Assembly: GCF_001761385.1 (NCBI RefSeq)
Contig: NZ_CP017476.1
Coordinates: 4,577,501 to 4,641,500 of the forward strand
Source: Hydrogenophaga crassostreae
GTDB lineage: Bacteria; Pseudomonadota; Gammaproteobacteria; Burkholderiales; Burkholderiaceae_C
DNA length: 64,000 nucleotides
Direction: 5' to 3'
In this document: piece by piece, positions 61,199-64,000 of the stretch
Position numbering within the stretch: the stretch's first letter is position 1
Layout: every line of letters starts with the position of its first letter
Made by a program: the position numbers and the translations under genes
Notes under the pieces: generated by a model
Told to the model about the DNA's origin: nothing
Seen by the model: the letters and a program-made list of their open reading frames with translations, nothing else
The model's database searches: none

Positions 61199-61774
61199 TC
61201 AGGTCTTTTCGACCTGACCGAATTCCAGCTCCACTGGCGTGGCCCGACCGAAAATGGTCACAGACACGCGCATCTTGCTTTTTTCGTAGTTGACCTCTTC
61301 CACCGTGCCGTTGAAGTCGGTGAAAGGACCTTCCTTTACGCGGACATATTCACCCACGATGAACTCGACCTTGTGGCGCGGCTTGTCGGTGCCTTCCTGC
61401 ATCTGGTTGACGATCTTCTGAACGTCTTCTTCAGAGATCGGGGCAGGGCGGTTCTTGGCACCGCCCACAAAACCGGTGACCTTGTTGGTGTGCTTCACCA
61501 GATGCCAGGTTTCATCGTCCATCACCATTTCCACCAGCACATAGCCTGGGAAAAATTTGCGCTCTGTGGTGCGCTTCTGGCCGTTCTTGACCTCAACAAC
61601 CTCTTCGGTTGGCACCAGGATGCGACCAAACTTGGACTGCATGCCCTCACGATTGATACGCTCGACAATATTGCGCTCGGCCGCCTTCTCCATCCCGGAA
61701 TAGGCATGTACCACATACCAGCGCATGCCTTCTGCGGCCACACCATCGGTCACTGGACTGCTTTGATCGTTCAT
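61199..61774 (-). CDS. nusG: Transcription antitermination protein NusG
   Basis: A 191-residue NusG. The NGN domain has MRWYVVHAYSGMEKAAERNI and FFPGYVLVEM; the C-terminal KOW domain has GEYVRVKEGPFTDFNGTVEEV. It binds RNA polymerase and couples to S10 or Rho. A 17-residue N-terminal tail precedes the NGN domain, a little longer than in E. coli. It follows secE by one base. Confidence 0.98.
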   Translation of the reverse strand: MNDQSSPVTDGVAAEGMRWYVVHAYSGMEKAAERNIVERINREGMQSKFGRILVPTEEVVEVKNGQKRTTERKFFPGYVLVEMVMDDETWHLVKHTNKVTGFVGGAKNRPAPISEEDVQKIVNQMQEGTDKPRHKVEFIVGEYVRVKEGPFTDFNGTVEEVNYEKSKMRVSVTIFGRATPVELEFGQVEKT

Positions 61775-61775
61775 A

Positions 61776-62159
61776 TTATTTTCTCCAGCCCAGAATCACG
61801 TCGTAAAACAACCACTCCAAGCTCTTGTCCGTGAGCCAGAGGAAGAGCGCCATCACAAAAACAAATCCAAAGACATACAACGTCATTTGAATGGCCTCAT
61901 TGCGAGCGGGCCAGACCACCTTTTTGGCTTCGCGCCAGGAATCACGAATAAACGCAATCAGGCGGCGTCCGGACTCCGAGATACCGAACATCACGGCCGC
62001 AGCAATCAAGCCAGCGCCAAAAGCGCCCCACTGAACAAGCGAACCCTTGCTCGAAAGCAAATAGAACCCGACAAAACCACCGATCAGCAGCAGCACGGCC
62101 GCAGCCAGCTTGGCTTTGTCAGCGCCGGAGCTGACGGTTTGAACTTCAGAAGTGGCCAT
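61776..62159 (-). CDS. secE: Preprotein translocase subunit SecE
   Basis: A 127-residue SecE with three membrane helices, the E. coli-like long form. The conserved cytoplasmic segment WREAKKVVWPARNEAIQ precedes the last helix. It clamps SecY in the translocon. The ATG at 62159 (MATSEVQTVSSG) has GGATCC-like Shine-Dalgarno upstream. It is immediately followed by nusG. Confidence 0.96.
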   Translation of the reverse strand: MATSEVQTVSSGADKAKLAAAVLLLIGGFVGFYLLSSKGSLVQWGAFGAGLIAAAVMFGISESGRRLIAFIRDSWREAKKVVWPARNEAIQMTLYVFGFVFVMALFLWLTDKSLEWLFYDVILGWRK

Positions 62160-62307
62160 GAGGATCCAGTTGATTCTTGACAAAAATGCGCATCAATCAG
62201 GCCAATGCCTGAGACACGCAAGCCCACCAGAGGTCTTTTCGACTTCGGCGGGCTTGGGTTGATCCACAAAACAGAGCGACTTCAACGAATGTTGCACACC
62301 TGTTGGG

Positions 62308-62383
62308 TGGCAGGGGCAGTAGGAATCGAACCTACAACCTTCGGTTTTGGAGACCGACGCTCTGCCAATTGAGCTATACCCCT
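62308..62383 (-). tRNA. tRNA-Trp (anticodon CCA)
   Basis: A 76-nt gene beginning AGGGGTATAGCTC, anticodon loop GTCTCCAAAAC giving CCA, with encoded 3' CCA. It lies between tuf and secE, as usual in betaproteobacteria. Confidence 0.96.
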
Positions 62384-62428
62384 ACTGGCTACGCCCCGGC
62401 CAATTGACCGAGACGCCTAACTAACTAA

Positions 62429-63619
<1,191 letters not shown>

Positions 63620-63672
63620 TTTTCAGCTCCAAAATCAAAACTGCCGAAACACCAGAACAGACATAAAAATAC

Positions 63673-63748
<76 letters not shown>

Positions 63749-63816
63749 AAAACACCCCAAAGGGCATTTCAACAAAACTACCTCCGCCACGCGGCGGATT
63801 CAAACTACCAGCGAAC

Positions 63817-63890
63817 TGGAGCGGGAGACGGGAATCGAACCCGCGTGATCAGCTTGGAAGGCTGGAGTTCTACCATTGAACTACTCCCGC
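63817..63890 (-). tRNA. tRNA-Gly (anticodon TCC)
   Basis: A 74-nt gene beginning GCGGGAGTAGTTC, anticodon loop CCTTCCAAG giving TCC, with encoded CCA. It is the second tRNA-Gly type in the window. Confidence 0.95.
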
Positions 63891-63973
63891 CCGAAACACC
63901 TTCGGCCAAGACCGAAAATCATCCAAGCGCTTTGGTTTCCCACTGCTTACAGACTCTCACTATCGCTATCGGC

Positions 63974-64000
63974 TGGTGGAGGGGGCTGGATTCGAACCAG
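63974..64000 (-). tRNA. tRNA-Tyr, 3' end only (cut by window edge)
   Basis: The minus strand reads CTGGTTCGAATCCAG followed by CCCCCTCCACCA, the T-arm, acceptor strand and CCA of a tRNA. Position before tRNA-Gly and tRNA-Thr matches tRNA-Tyr; the anticodon is outside the window. Confidence 0.75.

Overview
The window is about 64 kb of high-GC chromosomal DNA with dense, mostly minus-strand coding. Gene order points to a betaproteobacterium of the Comamonadaceae, probably Hydrogenophaga-like (inference). The clues are tRNA-Tyr/Gly/Thr-tuf-tRNA-Trp-secE-nusG-rplKA-rplJL-rpoBC at the right end, rsmB-DUF4390-NtrY/NtrX-type genes, argB next to slmA, and GC-rich post-stop palindromic repeats. No phage, IS element, plasmid gene, rRNA or CRISPR array was seen.

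Layout. 1-3.6 kb: the end of a sensor kinase, a saccharopine-dehydrogenase-like protein and an FAD/NAD(P) oxidoreductase. 3.8-11.7 kb: a complete N-type ATPase operon (atpDCQRBEFAG) whose first gene overlaps a PhaC-like Cys-nucleophile alpha/beta hydrolase. 11.7-15 kb: an RNase II-family protein, a YebC-family protein and a methyltransferase. 15-19.2 kb: a BCCT transporter, a cNMP/CBS/DUF294 nucleotidyltransferase and a DnaQ-like exonuclease in one unit. 19.5-22.8 kb: a dicarboxylate/amino-acid symporter, cytochrome b561 and a metallo-hydrolase. 22.9-26.7 kb: an ECF42-type sigma factor cluster with a DGPF (YCII) protein, DUF1428, three VOC proteins and a decayed SRPBCC gene. 26.8-30.9 kb: an orphan protein, an enoyl-CoA hydratase and a patatin/BamA-type outer-membrane lipase. 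30.9-31.7 kb: ten 84-bp tandem repeats filling the gap between two convergent genes. 31.7-40.5 kb: a fatty-acid beta-oxidation unit headed by a TetR regulator. 40.7-50 kb: slmA, argB, two tRNAs, a NtrYX-like two-component system, rsmB, an M48 protease and LemA. 50-64 kb: the RNA polymerase, ribosomal protein and translation factor cluster.

How the genes work together. The N-ATPase genes encode a full second rotary ATPase with a delta-like domain fused to subunit b. The fatty-acid unit carries acyl-CoA dehydrogenase, FadN-type hydratase/dehydrogenase, thiolase, an isomerase/hydratase homologue and a thioesterase under a probable local TetR repressor. The ECF42 cluster looks like a stress regulon with its own promoter. 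The most unusual items are the 84-bp array and its dispersed single-copy relatives placed directly after stop codons, the ECF42 cluster with a matching internal promoter and a broken gene, the N-ATPase with two carboxylates in its c subunit, and the BCCT-DUF294-exonuclease unit. None is proven to be a new system; all calls rest on reading the sequence by eye.
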